Source of the DNA: Aurantimonas coralicida
Lineage (GTDB): Bacteria; Pseudomonadota; Alphaproteobacteria; Rhizobiales; Rhizobiaceae
DNA: 52,417 bases
Direction: 5' to 3'
Assembly: GCA_011050685.1 (NCBI GenBank)
Contig: DRFF01000134.1
Location: forward strand, 1-52,417
Shown piece by piece: positions 28,577 through 37,593 of the stretch. The translations under genes were made by a program, and so were the position numbers. A model generated the notes under the pieces. The model worked only from the letters and a program-made list of their open reading frames with translations, was not told where the DNA came from and ran no database searches. How positions within the stretch are numbered: position 1 is the first letter of the stretch; the number at the start of each line of letters is the position of its first letter.

Positions 28577-29244
28577 GGCTGCGGCTGCCCCATCCGCCGG
28601 CCGATCAGCGTCATGGTCAGGATGACGAGGAAGGAAAACACCAGCATGCCGCCGGCGAGGATATGCGCCTCGGTCCAGCGCAGCGTCTCGACGTAATCAT
28701 AGATCGCGACCGACAGCACCTTGGTCTCGCCGGGAATGCCGCCGCCGATCATCAGGACGACGCCGAATTCGCCGACGGTGTGGGCGAATCCGAGCACAGC
28801 GCCGGTGAGGAAACCCGGCCGCGCCAGCGGCAGCGCCACGGTCAGGAACCGGTCGAGCGGCCCGGCACGCAGCGTCGCGGCGACCTCCAGCGGGCGCTCG
28901 CCGATCGCCTCGAAGGCATTGCGGATCGGCTGCACGACGAAGGGCATGGAATAGACGACCGAACCGATCACCAGCCCCTCGAAACTGAAGGCGAGCGTTC
29001 TCACGCCGAGAAGCCCGCCGAGACCGTCCGGCCCGAGCGCGAGGAGAAGATAGAAGCCGAGGACGGTCGGCGGCAGCACCAGCGGCAGGGCGACGAGCGT
29101 GCCGACGATCTCCTTCCACCGCGCCCGTGATCGCGCCAGCCACCAGGCGAGCGGCGTGCCGATCAGCAACAGGATCAGCGTCGTCGCGGTCGCGAGTTCG
29201 AGGGTCAGGACGACCGCGCTGAGGATTTCGCCGCCTTCGAACAC
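28573..29244 (-). CDS. modB: Molybdate ABC transporter, permease
   Basis: A 223-residue permease with five or six membrane helices. It has the MetI-like EAA region ([33 protein letters not shown]) and the ModB-typical [22 protein letters not shown]. The start is GTG 29244, 3 nt after the modA stop, and the end overlaps modC by 4 nt. It forms the molybdate channel with ModC as ATPase. Confidence 0.92.
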   Translation of the reverse strand: MFEGGEILSAVVLTLELATATTLILLLIGTPLAWWLARSRARWKEIVGTLVALPLVLPPTVLGFYLLLALGPDGLGGLLGVRTLAFSFEGLVIGSVVYSMPFVVQPIRNAFEAIGERPLEVAATLRAGPLDRFLTVALPLARPGFLTGAVLGFAHTVGEFGVVLMIGGGIPGETKVLSVAIYDYVETLRWTEAHILAGGMLVFSFLVILTMTLIGRRMGQPQP

Positions 29245-29247
29245 CCG

Positions 29248-30003
29248 TCAATCGTCCGTATCGTAGCCGAACCGGCGAATGATCGCGGCCGCTTCCGGCC
29301 CCTTCAGGAAATCCAGAAACGCCTTCGCGGTTTTGCTGTCCCTGCCGTTTTCCAACAGCACCGCATCCTGCCGGATCGGCGGGTAAAGATCGGCCGGCAC
29401 TTTCCAGAGCGAGCCGCTCTCGTTGCCGGCGACCTGCGCCAGCGCGACGAAGCCGAGTTCGGCATTGCCGGTCTGAACGAACTGGAAGGTCTGCGCGATA
29501 TTGGTGCCCCGGACCAACTTCGGCTCCAGTGCGTCGTAGACGCCGAGTGCCCGCATCGCGGCAACGGCGGCGGCGCCATAGGGGGCGGTCAGGGGATTGG
29601 CGATGGCGATCCTGTCGAAATTCCCAGCTTTCAGCGTCTCCGCGCCGGTGACCCGGTCCGGATCGGTGCTGTAGAGCACGATCTTGCCGATGGCGTAGGT
29701 AAAGACCGTACCCGGAACGCCCAGCTTCTCCGCCACCGCCTTTTTCGGCCGCGCGTCGTCGGCGGCCAGAAACACCGCGAACGGCGCGTTCTGGGAAATC
29801 TGCGTGTAGAGCGTGCCGGTCGAGCCGAAGCTGAGTTCGGCCGTATCGCCGGTTTTCGCCGCGAAGGCGGCGGCGATCGCCTTGGCGGCCTCGGTGAAAT
29901 TCGCCGCCACCGCGACGCGCACCGTCGCGGCAACGGCGAAGGACGGCACGCACAGCGCGACGAAAAGACCAGCGACGGCCAAAGAGCGGTTCCAGCGACG
30001 CAA
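29248..30003 (-). CDS. modA: Molybdate ABC transporter, periplasmic binding protein
   Basis: A 251-residue binding protein with a signal peptide (MRRWNRSLAVAGLFVALCVPSFAVA) and ModA blocks (VAVAANFTEAAKAIAAAF, LSFGSTGTLYTQISQNAPF, IANPLTAPYGAAA). It binds molybdate, possibly tungstate. The best start is TTG 30003, because AAAGGA lies 6 nt upstream and the signal peptide begins at once; an ATG 48 nt earlier in frame lacks these. First gene of modABC. No modE or clear molybdenum box was found. Confidence 0.88.
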   Translation of the reverse strand: MRRWNRSLAVAGLFVALCVPSFAVAATVRVAVAANFTEAAKAIAAAFAAKTGDTAELSFGSTGTLYTQISQNAPFAVFLAADDARPKKAVAEKLGVPGTVFTYAIGKIVLYSTDPDRVTGAETLKAGNFDRIAIANPLTAPYGAAAVAAMRALGVYDALEPKLVRGTNIAQTFQFVQTGNAELGFVALAQVAGNESGSLWKVPADLYPPIRQDAVLLENGRDSKTAKAFLDFLKGPEAAAIIRRFGYDTDD

Positions 30004-30076
30004 GCGACATCCTTTGCTTGGGCATGAGGTCAGGCGGACCATAAACGCCCGAACCGCGGCCCGCCAGAGCGCCCGC

Positions 30077-31039
30077 TCAACGGCCGGCAAGCGCCTGTTC
30101 GATTTCACCCGCCGTCGGCATCGCCGATTGAGCCCCGACCCGGCGACAGGCGAGCGACCCCGCGACGACCGCGCGTTCAGCCGCGTCTTCGGTCGACAGC
30201 CCCTCGCCGAGACCCGCGGCGAACACCCCGACGAAGGTATCGCCGGCACCGGTCGTATCGATCGGCTCGACCGCCAGCGCCGGAATCGGGTGAATGGCTT
30301 CGCCCTCGGCGACCAGCGCGCCCCTGGCTCCCAGCGTGGCGATAACAACGAGGTCGAAGCGGGCGGCGAGAGCCGTCGCCAGCGCGCCGGGCTCGTCCCC
30401 GCCGATTCCGGACAGTCCGGCGGCGGCGGCAAGTTCGCTCTCGTTGACGATGAGATAGTCGGTCGGCGCCAGCAGCCGCGCCAGATCGTCGGCATCGAGT
30501 TGGGCGGGCACCGGGGCCAGATTGACCACCACGCGCCCGCCCTTGGCGCGGGCTCGCTCCGCCGCTTTGAGGCTGGCGGCCAGCGGTGTTTCCATCTGCA
30601 GCACGAGCACGCTGGACGGGCCGAGCAGCCCGTCAGGCAGCGCCGCGGCGTCGAGGCGGGCATTGGCGCCGCTCGCCACCGTGATGGCGTTCTCGCCGCC
30701 GCTGTCGATGCTGATGAAGGCGCAGCCGGTCCGCGCCGGCGCCGTCTGCAGGCCGGCGATGTCGATGCCCTCCTTGGCCAGATTGCCGGCAACCGCTTTG
30801 CCCAATTCGTCGTCTCCGACCGCGCCGACCATCGCGACGCGGTTGGCCCCGCCGAGAACACGCGCGGCGGCGACCGCCTGGTTGGCGCCCTTGCCGCCGA
30901 ACAATTGTTCGTAATCCGGGGCAAGCACGGTCTCGCCCGGACGCGCGATCGCCGCGACCCGGCAGACCAGATCGACGTTCAGCGAGCCGAAGACGAGGAC
31001 GGACGCGGCTTGCGAAGCCCGGTCAGCTTGATCGGCCAT
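30077..31039 (-). CDS. Ribokinase-like PfkB family sugar kinase
   Basis: A 320-residue cytoplasmic kinase. The N-terminus FGSLNVDLVCRVAAI and GGKGANQAVAAARVLG are ribokinase signatures. The C-terminal PfkB signature DTTGAGDTFVGVFAAGL holds the catalytic Asp and anion hole. It would phosphorylate ribose or a related sugar with ATP. ATG 31039 has AAGGAG 7 nt upstream. It is 53 nt upstream of the next gene's stop in a minus-strand run with cupin and peroxiredoxin genes. It could also serve the frc system, which lacks its own kinase here. Confidence 0.82.
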   Translation of the reverse strand: MADQADRASQAASVLVFGSLNVDLVCRVAAIARPGETVLAPDYEQLFGGKGANQAVAAARVLGGANRVAMVGAVGDDELGKAVAGNLAKEGIDIAGLQTAPARTGCAFISIDSGGENAITVASGANARLDAAALPDGLLGPSSVLVLQMETPLAASLKAAERARAKGGRVVVNLAPVPAQLDADDLARLLAPTDYLIVNESELAAAAGLSGIGGDEPGALATALAARFDLVVIATLGARGALVAEGEAIHPIPALAVEPIDTTGAGDTFVGVFAAGLGEGLSTEDAAERAVVAGSLACRRVGAQSAMPTAGEIEQALAGR

Positions 31040-31092
31040 GGCCTGCTCCTTCGCTCGCATTGTTTGGGGAGACCCGCCGCGTCATGCCGGGC

Positions 31093-31590
31093 TCAGGCCC
31101 CGCCGCCGGGATGCTGGTGGATCGGATCGACCCAATAAACCTCCTCCGGCCGCTCGACCGGATCGACGTCGGTGATATTGATAACGACCGCCTCGTTGTC
31201 CGAGCGCACGAGCACGCATTCGAGCGGATTTTGGGGATCGGCGTTGATCTCCTGATGCGGCACGTAAGGCGGCACGAAGATGAAGTCGCCGGCTTCGGCC
31301 TCGGCCACGAATTCCAGCCGTTCGCCCCAGCGCATGCGGGCCTTGCCGCGCAAGACGAAGATGACGCTTTCCAGCGCCCCGTGATGATGGACGCCGGTCT
31401 TGGCGTCGGGCTCGATGATCACCGTGCCGGCCCAGATCTTCTGCGCCCCGACGCGGGCATGATTGATCGCCGCCTGGCGAAACATGCCAGGCGTCTGCGC
31501 GGTGTTGGAATCGAGCTGATCGCCCTTGATGACGCGGACGCCGTCATGCTTCCAGCGGGACGGGCTCGGGGATGGGGAACTGTCGGTCAT
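31093..31590 (-). CDS. Cupin-domain protein
   Basis: A 165-residue single-cupin protein. Motif 1 is HHHGALESVIFVLRG (metal-binding His, Glu) and motif 2 is FVPPYVPHQEIN. The N-terminal 30 residues are Ser/Pro-rich and hydrophilic with no signal peptide. The C-terminus ends in IHQHPGGGA. Such proteins bind a metal and act as dioxygenases, isomerases or small-molecule sensors; the function here is unknown. ATG 31590 has GAGGG 5 nt upstream. It lies between the kinase and the peroxiredoxin on the same strand. Confidence 0.8.
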   Translation of the reverse strand: MTDSSPSPSPSRWKHDGVRVIKGDQLDSNTAQTPGMFRQAAINHARVGAQKIWAGTVIIEPDAKTGVHHHGALESVIFVLRGKARMRWGERLEFVAEAEAGDFIFVPPYVPHQEINADPQNPLECVLVRSDNEAVVINITDVDPVERPEEVYWVDPIHQHPGGGA

Positions 31591-31637
31591 GCTGCCCTCG
31601 TCGGCGTGGTTGCTCGGCCGCCGGGGACGCTATCTGG

Positions 31638-31669
31638 AAAACCCCCGGGGCAAAAGCCTCGCCCCGGGG
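31638..31669 (-). terminator. Intrinsic terminator after the peroxiredoxin-like gene
   Basis: On the minus strand CCCCGGGGC (31669-31661) pairs with GCCCCGGGG (31651-31643), loop 9 nt, followed by TTTT (plus-strand AAAA at 31638-31641). It lies 47 bp after the stop of the gene at 31716. Confidence 0.65.
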
Positions 31670-31715
31670 TCATAGTCGCCATGCGCCGATCGATTTCGCC
31701 GGTGGCCTTCGTCGC

Positions 31716-32243
31716 TCAGGCGGCGAGCTTGCCGCGGATCGGATAGTCGTTTTCGAGGATGAAGCCGAGCCCCTTCTTCAACCCGTCCAGCGTCGGGCGG
31801 GCGAAGGGAATGCTCTGGAAATGCAGGGCGTAGATCGTGCCGTCGGGATAGATCATCGCGATGCCGGGCTCGGCAAAGCGTTCCGGCTCGGAATCCTTCT
31901 CCTTGGCGGAAATGAACAGCCCCCATTCGCGGGCGCTTTCCTCGGTCAGACCGTAGCCGATCGGCAGATCGGCGATCTTCCACTCCTGCTTCTGCCGTTC
32001 GGCCCGCTCCTTCGAATCCATCGACACTGCGTGAACCGAGACGCCGATCGCCTCGAACTCGGCGCGCTTATCGTTCAGTTCTTCCATCTGCGTCTTGCAG
32101 ATCGGGCAATGAACACCGCGATAGAAGAACACCAGCGACATCTTTTCGGGCTTATCGGCGGCCAGATCGAAGGCGGGGCCGCCGAGAACCTCCACAGCCA
32201 GCTTCGGAGCCTTGTCGCCTGGAATCGGGGTGGTGTGGCGCAT
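31716..32243 (-). CDS. Peroxiredoxin-like AhpC/TSA family protein
   Basis: A 175-residue cytoplasmic thioredoxin-fold protein with a CxxC active site in FFYRGVHCPICKTQMEEL (about residue 46), a position and context shared with atypical peroxiredoxins and thiol reductases. It lacks the classic PVCTTE peroxidatic motif, so peroxidase activity is likely but not proven. ATG 32243 has AAGGA 7 nt upstream. A terminator-like hairpin follows. It is divergent from the cytochrome P460 family gene, suggesting stress-related context. Confidence 0.8.
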   Translation of the reverse strand: MRHTTPIPGDKAPKLAVEVLGGPAFDLAADKPEKMSLVFFYRGVHCPICKTQMEELNDKRAEFEAIGVSVHAVSMDSKERAERQKQEWKIADLPIGYGLTEESAREWGLFISAKEKDSEPERFAEPGIAMIYPDGTIYALHFQSIPFARPTLDGLKKGLGFILENDYPIRGKLAA

Positions 32244-32589
32244 GATATCGTCCTTCGGTCAGATGCGTTTGGGGTTCGTCGTCCCCAGGAATGCCGCCGA
32301 AGCGCTGGGGTTGCGTGTCACTTTTTCGTGCGGTCCGGTTTAAGCCCCGCGGCGCCCCGCTCCCGCGCTGTTCGATTTCGGCATCGTAGGCGACCGTCCA
32401 CCCCGTGACGGGTGCGGCGAATTAATTTTCCCCACCTCGGACGTTACAAATCCCGCCCCCGCCGCGAAGAACCATCGAGCGTGCAGGTTTCTCGCCGCGC
32501 CGAAGCCATCGGCGCCCTCGGCCGGACTCGCACGGTTCGACAGGAAATTCGGGGATTGGCCTCGGAGTCGGAAGAAGGTGGAGGAAATC
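32244..32589. other. Intergenic region between peroxiredoxin-like and P460 family genes
   Basis: About 345 bp holding both divergent promoters. It includes an AT-rich GAATTAATTTTC around 32420. I see no repeat, RNA gene or further coding frame. Confidence 0.35.
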
Positions 32590-33147
32590 ATGAAATTTCG
32601 TTCGAAGCTGGTTGGAAGCCTCGTCGTCGCCTCGGCGCTGACCATGGCTGTGGCCCAGGCCCAGACCCCGCCGTTTGGCCAGGAAGAAGACACCGCCTAT
32701 GCCCAGAAGGTCTGGGCGGCGATGGAACAGCTGAATCTCGCCGGCGACGGCGCCATTCACGCCTTTCCCTATGCCGGCACCGACCCGCACGGCATGATGC
32801 TTGAGACCTTCTATCTCAACGCCGAGATCGACGGGCAGGCCGGCTCGCTGGTGGTTAAGAACAATTACGGCCCCGAAGGCGTGACCGCCGACCAGGTTCT
32901 GGCCGATCCAGGCGGGCATCTCGGCGCAGTCACGGTCATGTTCAAGCGCGAGGCCGGTTACGACGCGGAGAACAAGGATTGGTTCTACGCCAAATATCTG
33001 CCGGACGGTTCGCTGGACAAGAACCCGAAGGGGATGGAACTGGCCGGCCGGGTCGCCAAGGGCAACGCCGAGGCTGGCTGCATCGCCTGCCATTCGGGCG
33101 CGCCGGGCGAGGACTTCCTGTTCACCACCGACCGCACCGACTGGTAG
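32590..33147 (+). CDS. Exported c-type cytochrome of the P460 family
   Basis: A 185-residue exported protein with a signal peptide (MKFRSKLVGS to AQAQ) and one haem-attachment site CIACH (164-168) near the C-terminus. That is the P460 and cytochrome c'-beta layout. GSLVVKNNYG (Lys90) resembles the family's conserved VVK segment. Classical P460 oxidises hydroxylamine through a haem-lysine crosslink; relatives without the crosslink bind NO. I cannot assign the crosslinking Lys by eye. GGAGGA 7 nt before ATG 32590 sets the start. Monocistronic. Confidence 0.8.
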   Translation: MKFRSKLVGSLVVASALTMAVAQAQTPPFGQEEDTAYAQKVWAAMEQLNLAGDGAIHAFPYAGTDPHGMMLETFYLNAEIDGQAGSLVVKNNYGPEGVTADQVLADPGGHLGAVTVMFKREAGYDAENKDWFYAKYLPDGSLDKNPKGMELAGRVAKGNAEAGCIACHSGAPGEDFLFTTDRTDW

Positions 33148-33157
33148 CAAGCTGATC

Positions 33158-33193
33158 CCGAAGCGCGATCGCCTTCAGCGGTTCGCGCTTCGG
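33158..33193. terminator. Stem-loop between convergent P460 and CoA-transferase genes
   Basis: CCGAAGCGCGA (33158-33168) pairs perfectly with TCGCGCTTCGG (33183-33193) around a 14-nt loop, directly between the two stop codons. T-runs are weak. Confidence 0.55.
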
Positions 33194-33202
33194 CTCACCC
33201 CG

Positions 33203-34351
33203 TCAGCCCTTCGCGGACGCTGGTTCGGTCAGCCCGAACTCGGCGAGAACCCGTGCCGTGTCCTCGCCGAGAGCCGGCACCTTGCCGAATTCGGGAAGCG
33301 TGTCGTCGATGAGGAAGCCCGGCGCCAGCATGGTGACCGGGCCTGACGGCGTATCGACCGTCACCGTCCGGTTCTGGGCGTGGTTCTTCAAATCCTCCAT
33401 GTCGGAGAGCCGGCCATAGGCGATCTGCGCCGCTTCGAGGCGCGCCGCCATGGCGTCGCGATCATGGCGCGCGAAGATGTCCTGGATGATCGCCTCCAGC
33501 GCCGGCCGGTTGGCGACGCGCCGGTTGTTCGATGAGAAGCGCTCGTCGGTGGCCAGTTCCGGCTGGTCCAGCGCCTTGGCGCAGAGATTGACCCATTCGC
33601 GCTCGTTCTGGATTGACAACAGGATCGCGCGGCCGTCGGAGCATTTGTAGACCCCGTAAGGCGCGATGGTCGGGTGGCTGAGGCCGTTGCGCGGCGGCGT
33701 CAGGCCGCCATAGACATATTGCAGATAGGGAACGTTCATCCAGTCAGAGAGGGCGTGGAACAGCGACAGCGAGATGTGCCGCCCGGCGCCGGTCCGCTCG
33801 CGGGCGTAAAGCGCCTGCATGATGCTGGATAGCGCGGTCATGCCGGCGGCGATGTCGCAAACCGAAACGCCGACGCGCGCCGGCCCGTGTTCGTTGCCGG
33901 TGACGGAGGACAAGCCCGTCTCCGCCTGCACCAGAAGGTCGTAGGCCTTCAGATGCGCGAGCGGGCCGCCGTCGCCATAGCCGGAGATCGAGCAGGTGAT
34001 CAGCCGCGGATAGCGGGCGCGCAATTCGTCGGGGTCGAAACCCAGCCGCGAGATGACGCCGGGGGCGAGATTCTGGATGAAGATATCAGCCTTACCGATC
34101 AGCCCGGCGAGGCGTTCGCGATCTGTCGCATCCTTGAGGTCGAGCCGGACCGATTCCTTGCCACGATTGAGCCAGACGAAATAGGCGCTCTCGCCGTGGA
34201 CGAAGCTGTCATAGCCGCGGGCGAAGTCGCCCTCCGGGCGCTCGATCTTCAGCACCCGCGCACCGGCATCGGCGAGTCGTCCCGAGACATAGGGCGCGGC
34301 GACGGCCTGCTCGACGGAAACGACGAGAACGCCGGCGAGATCATTGTTCAT
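33203..34351 (-). CDS. Family III (CaiB/BaiF) CoA-transferase, first of two
   Basis: A 382-residue CoA-transferase that would move CoA between carboxylic acids through an aspartyl-CoA intermediate. The catalytic Asp is probably Asp138 (LKAYDLLVQAETGL). Family blocks include GARVLKIERPEGDFARGYD and CSISGYGDGGP. ATG 34351 has GGAG about 8 nt upstream. It is divergent from the MmgE/PrpD gene and about 35% similar by eye to the second CoA-transferase at 42.7 kb. Candidate substrates are itaconate, mesaconate or citramalate with succinyl-CoA as donor; this is inferred from neighbours. Confidence 0.85.
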   Translation of the reverse strand: MNNDLAGVLVVSVEQAVAAPYVSGRLADAGARVLKIERPEGDFARGYDSFVHGESAYFVWLNRGKESVRLDLKDATDRERLAGLIGKADIFIQNLAPGVISRLGFDPDELRARYPRLITCSISGYGDGGPLAHLKAYDLLVQAETGLSSVTGNEHGPARVGVSVCDIAAGMTALSSIMQALYARERTGAGRHISLSLFHALSDWMNVPYLQYVYGGLTPPRNGLSHPTIAPYGVYKCSDGRAILLSIQNEREWVNLCAKALDQPELATDERFSSNNRRVANRPALEAIIQDIFARHDRDAMAARLEAAQIAYGRLSDMEDLKNHAQNRTVTVDTPSGPVTMLAPGFLIDDTLPEFGKVPALGEDTARVLAEFGLTEPASAKG

Positions 34352-34612
34352 TCAGGGACTCCGCTTCGCTGCGTGATGGCCAGGTGACCGCTTTCAGCCG
34401 ATTGTCGCGCCGCGTTTCACTGAACCGCAGTGATATCGGCCAGAGCCGATAGCACTGGCCGACCTCAGTTGACGAGCCGAGGGGCACGGCGCTGGATCAA
34501 TTCGGCTTCGGCGCTTGACCCGCGCGACAATGCCAATAAACCGACAAGCTTACGATTGTCGCGCCGGAATGAAGCGAGCGGGCCACGCGACGATGCCTGG
34601 GAGGGCGCGAAC

Positions 34613-35992
34613 ATGAGCGACGAAACGAGAATCCTCGCGACATTCGTCGCCAAGCTGTCCTTCGACGCGATTCCGCCGGAGGTCGCCCTGCGCGCGCGCC
34701 ATCTGGCGCTCGATCTGACGGGCAGCATCGTGCGGGCCAATGCCGAATCGGAATCCACCCCGAGCCTCTATGCGACGCTGGACGAACTCGGGCTCGGCGG
34801 GCCGGGCGCCGCCAGCGTGGTCGGCACCGGACGCCGGCTGGCGCCACCGGTCGCGGCGCTGGTCAACGGCATGCTCGGCCATTCCCTCGATTTCGACGAC
34901 ACCCACGCCGATTCCTCGCTGCATCCCTCCGCGCCGGTGGTGCCGGCAGCGCTGGCGGTCGGCGAGATGGTCGGGGCGAGCGGCGCCGAGATCGTCACGG
35001 CGATCGTCGCCGGCTACGAGGTCTGCTGCCGGCTCGGCAACGCGCTCGATCCGACCAGCCATTACGCGCGCGGCTTCCACCCGACCGCGACCGCTGGCAC
35101 CTTCGGCGCGGCGGCGGCTGCCGCGCGGCTCTTCGGCCTCGACGCGGGCGGTGTCGCCAGCGCTTTCGGCGTCTCCGGCAGCCAGGCCGCCGGCTCGCTG
35201 CAATTCCTCGTCAACGGTGCCTGGAACAAGCGCTGGCAGGTAGGCGCGGCGGCGATGAACGGCGTCTTCGCGGCGACATTGGCCAAGAACGGCTTGAAGG
35301 CGGCATCCGCCCCGATCGAGGGCCGGCACGGTCTCTTGGTCGGCTACACCGACGCCGCCGATCCGGCCAAGGCGGTGGCGGGGCTCGGCACCGTCTGGGA
35401 AACCATGAAGATCGGCATGAAGCCCTACCCTTCCTGCCGCTACACCCATGCCGCGCTCGACGGGCTGCTCGCGCTGCGGCGCGAGGAGCGGCTCACCGCA
35501 GAGGACGTCCGCTCCGTGACGGTCGGGCTGCACCGCAACGGCATCACGCTGACCGGCGATCCCCTGCCGGAAAAGCGCCGGGTGCGCACCATCGTCGACG
35601 GCCAGTTCTCCATGCCCTTCGTTGCCAGCGTGGCGCTCGACCAGGGATCGTTCGGCTGGGACGACTACCGGCGGATCGGCGATCCGGCGCTCGACGCGCT
35701 GTCGGACCGGATCGACGTCGTGCGCGACGAGAGCCTGGAAGGGCTGGCGCATCCCTTCGGCGCAACGCTGAGCGTCGAAACCGCCAGCGGAATGTTCGAG
35801 CGACGCATTCCCGACCCGTCCGGCGAGCCGGCGACCTTCCCGGACGCGGCCGCCATCCGCGCCAAATTCATGGCGCTTGCCGAGCCGGTTCTCGGCAGGC
35901 AGGAGGCGGTGCGCTTGGCCGACCGGTTCGAGGTGCTCGATCGCCTCCCAGCCTTCGGCGCGATGCCGCCTTCCAGCGAGGCAGCGGCGTGA
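34613..35992 (+). CDS. MmgE/PrpD family protein
   Basis: A 459-residue member of the family of 2-methylcitrate dehydratase, cis-aconitate decarboxylase and related isomerases. Family blocks include LDFDDTHADSSLHPSAPVVP, GYEVCCRLGNALDP, GFHPTATAGTFGAAAAAARL and MKPYPSCRYTHAALDG. ATG 34613 has GGGAGG 8 nt upstream; an earlier in-frame ATG adds 61 implausible residues. Its stop overlaps the fumarase GTG start (GTGA), so the two are translated together. It probably dehydrates or isomerises a C5-C7 carboxylic acid; the exact reaction is unknown. Confidence 0.85.
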   Translation: MSDETRILATFVAKLSFDAIPPEVALRARHLALDLTGSIVRANAESESTPSLYATLDELGLGGPGAASVVGTGRRLAPPVAALVNGMLGHSLDFDDTHADSSLHPSAPVVPAALAVGEMVGASGAEIVTAIVAGYEVCCRLGNALDPTSHYARGFHPTATAGTFGAAAAAARLFGLDAGGVASAFGVSGSQAAGSLQFLVNGAWNKRWQVGAAAMNGVFAATLAKNGLKAASAPIEGRHGLLVGYTDAADPAKAVAGLGTVWETMKIGMKPYPSCRYTHAALDGLLALRREERLTAEDVRSVTVGLHRNGITLTGDPLPEKRRVRTIVDGQFSMPFVASVALDQGSFGWDDYRRIGDPALDALSDRIDVVRDESLEGLAHPFGATLSVETASGMFERRIPDPSGEPATFPDAAAIRAKFMALAEPVLGRQEAVRLADRFEVLDRLPAFGAMPPSSEAAA

Positions 35993-37515
35993 GCGCTTCT
36001 CCCATCACCGAGGAGGATTTCATCCGTTCGGTCGCGGACGCGCTGCAATACATCGCCGTCTATCACCCGCCGGATTTCATCGCCCATCTCGCCGAGGCGT
36101 ATCAGCGCGAGGAAAGCGCCTCGGCGAAGAACGCCATGGCGCAGATCCTGGTCAATTCCCGCATGGCTGCGCTCGGCGGGCGGCCGATGTGCCAGGACAC
36201 CGGCACGGTCAACGTCTTCGTCAAATTCGGCATGGAGGCGCGCCTGGCCACCACGCGCCCGCTCACAGAACTGGTCAACGAGGCGGTGGCCATCGCCTAT
36301 ACCGACCCGGCCAATCCCTTGCGCCCGTCGATCCTCGACGACCCGATCTTCGAGCGGAAGAACACCGGCACCAACGCCCCCGCCGTCACCCACGTGGAAC
36401 TGGTGGCCGGCAACGAGATCGCGGTGACGGTGGCGGCCAAGGGCGGCGGCTCGGAGAACAAGGCACGCTTCGCCGCGCTGAACCCGGGCGACTCGGTCGT
36501 CGACTGGGTGTTGAAGACCGTCGAGGGGCTCGGCGCCGGCTGGTGTCCGCCGGGCATTCTCGGCATCGGCGTCGGCGGCACCGCCGAAAAGGCGATGCTG
36601 CTGGCCAAGCAATCGCTGATGGCACCGATCGACATGACGGCGCTGATTGCCCGCGGCCCGGCCTCGAAGCTGGAGGAATTGCGGATCGAGTTCTACGAGA
36701 AGGTCAACGCGCTCGGCATCGGCGCGCAGGGGCTCGGCGGCCTGACCACGGTGCTCGACGTCAAGATCGCGACCTATCCCGTTCATGCCGCGTCTAAGCC
36801 GGTCGGGCTGGTCCCGCAATGCGCCGCCGACCGGCATCTGAGCTTCACGCTCGACGGCACCGGCCCGGCGGAATTCACGCCGCCGGCGATCGATCTGTGG
36901 CCCGACATCGCCCTCGGCCAGGGAGACGCGTCCGTGCGCCGCGTCGACCTTGATACGCTGACGCGCCAGGACGTTGCCGGCTGGCAAGCCGGCGAGACGC
37001 TGCTCCTGTCCGGCCGGCTATTGACCGGGCGCGACGCCGCCCACAAGCGAATGATCGCGATGCTCGATCGCGGCGAAAAACTCCCCGTCGATCTCAATGG
37101 CCGCGCGATCTACTATGTCGGCCCCGTCGACGCGGTGCGCGACGAGGTCGTGGGACCCGCCGGCCCGACGACCTCGACCCGCATGGACCCATATACCGAC
37201 CAACTTCTCGAAGCGACCGGCCTCCTGGTGATGATCGGCAAGGCCGAGCGCGGTGCGGCCGCGATCGACAGCATAAGGCGCCATGGCGCGGCCTATCTCA
37301 TCGCCGTCGGTGGCGCGGCCTATCTCGTCTCCAAGGCGATCCGCTCCTCGCGCATCCTCGCCTTCGACGACCTCGGCATGGAGGCGATTCGCGAATTCGT
37401 AGTCGAGGACATGCCGGTGACCGTCGCCGTCGATGCGACCGGCACCTCGATCCACACAACCGGCCCGGCGCAATGGAAGCGGCCGGAGATCCGCGTTTCC
37501 GGCCGACCAGTTTAA
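35989..37515 (+). CDS. Class I (Fe-S) fumarase / mesaconase-type hydro-lyase
   Basis: A 508-residue fused alpha-beta class I fumarase. Cluster cysteines are in MCQDTGT, WCPPGI and PQCAADRH, and the beta domain carries LLTGRDAAHKR and GPTTSTRMDPYTD. It would add water to fumarate, mesaconate or a related acid with a 4Fe-4S cluster. Class I fumarases in Burkholderia hydrate mesaconate to (S)-citramalate. Placement between PrpD and MaoC proteins, away from TCA genes, favours that role here. The start is GTG 35989 in a GTGA overlap. Confidence 0.88.
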   Translation: MSASPITEEDFIRSVADALQYIAVYHPPDFIAHLAEAYQREESASAKNAMAQILVNSRMAALGGRPMCQDTGTVNVFVKFGMEARLATTRPLTELVNEAVAIAYTDPANPLRPSILDDPIFERKNTGTNAPAVTHVELVAGNEIAVTVAAKGGGSENKARFAALNPGDSVVDWVLKTVEGLGAGWCPPGILGIGVGGTAEKAMLLAKQSLMAPIDMTALIARGPASKLEELRIEFYEKVNALGIGAQGLGGLTTVLDVKIATYPVHAASKPVGLVPQCAADRHLSFTLDGTGPAEFTPPAIDLWPDIALGQGDASVRRVDLDTLTRQDVAGWQAGETLLLSGRLLTGRDAAHKRMIAMLDRGEKLPVDLNGRAIYYVGPVDAVRDEVVGPAGPTTSTRMDPYTDQLLEATGLLVMIGKAERGAAAIDSIRRHGAAYLIAVGGAAYLVSKAIRSSRILAFDDLGMEAIREFVVEDMPVTVAVDATGTSIHTTGPAQWKRPEIRVSGRPV

Positions 37516-37593
37516 CTGCGGGCGTCGGCCAGTCCCTGCCCACTCTCGCCGGGAAGACCCCCGGCCCGCCGCGATCGTATTGAGGGAGAAACG

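Noticed and set aside
30004-30924. Upstream extension of the modA reading frame on the minus strand
   Set aside because: It runs across the ribokinase gene in another phase with Arg/Ser/Pro-rich composition; the signal peptide starts at TTG 30003.
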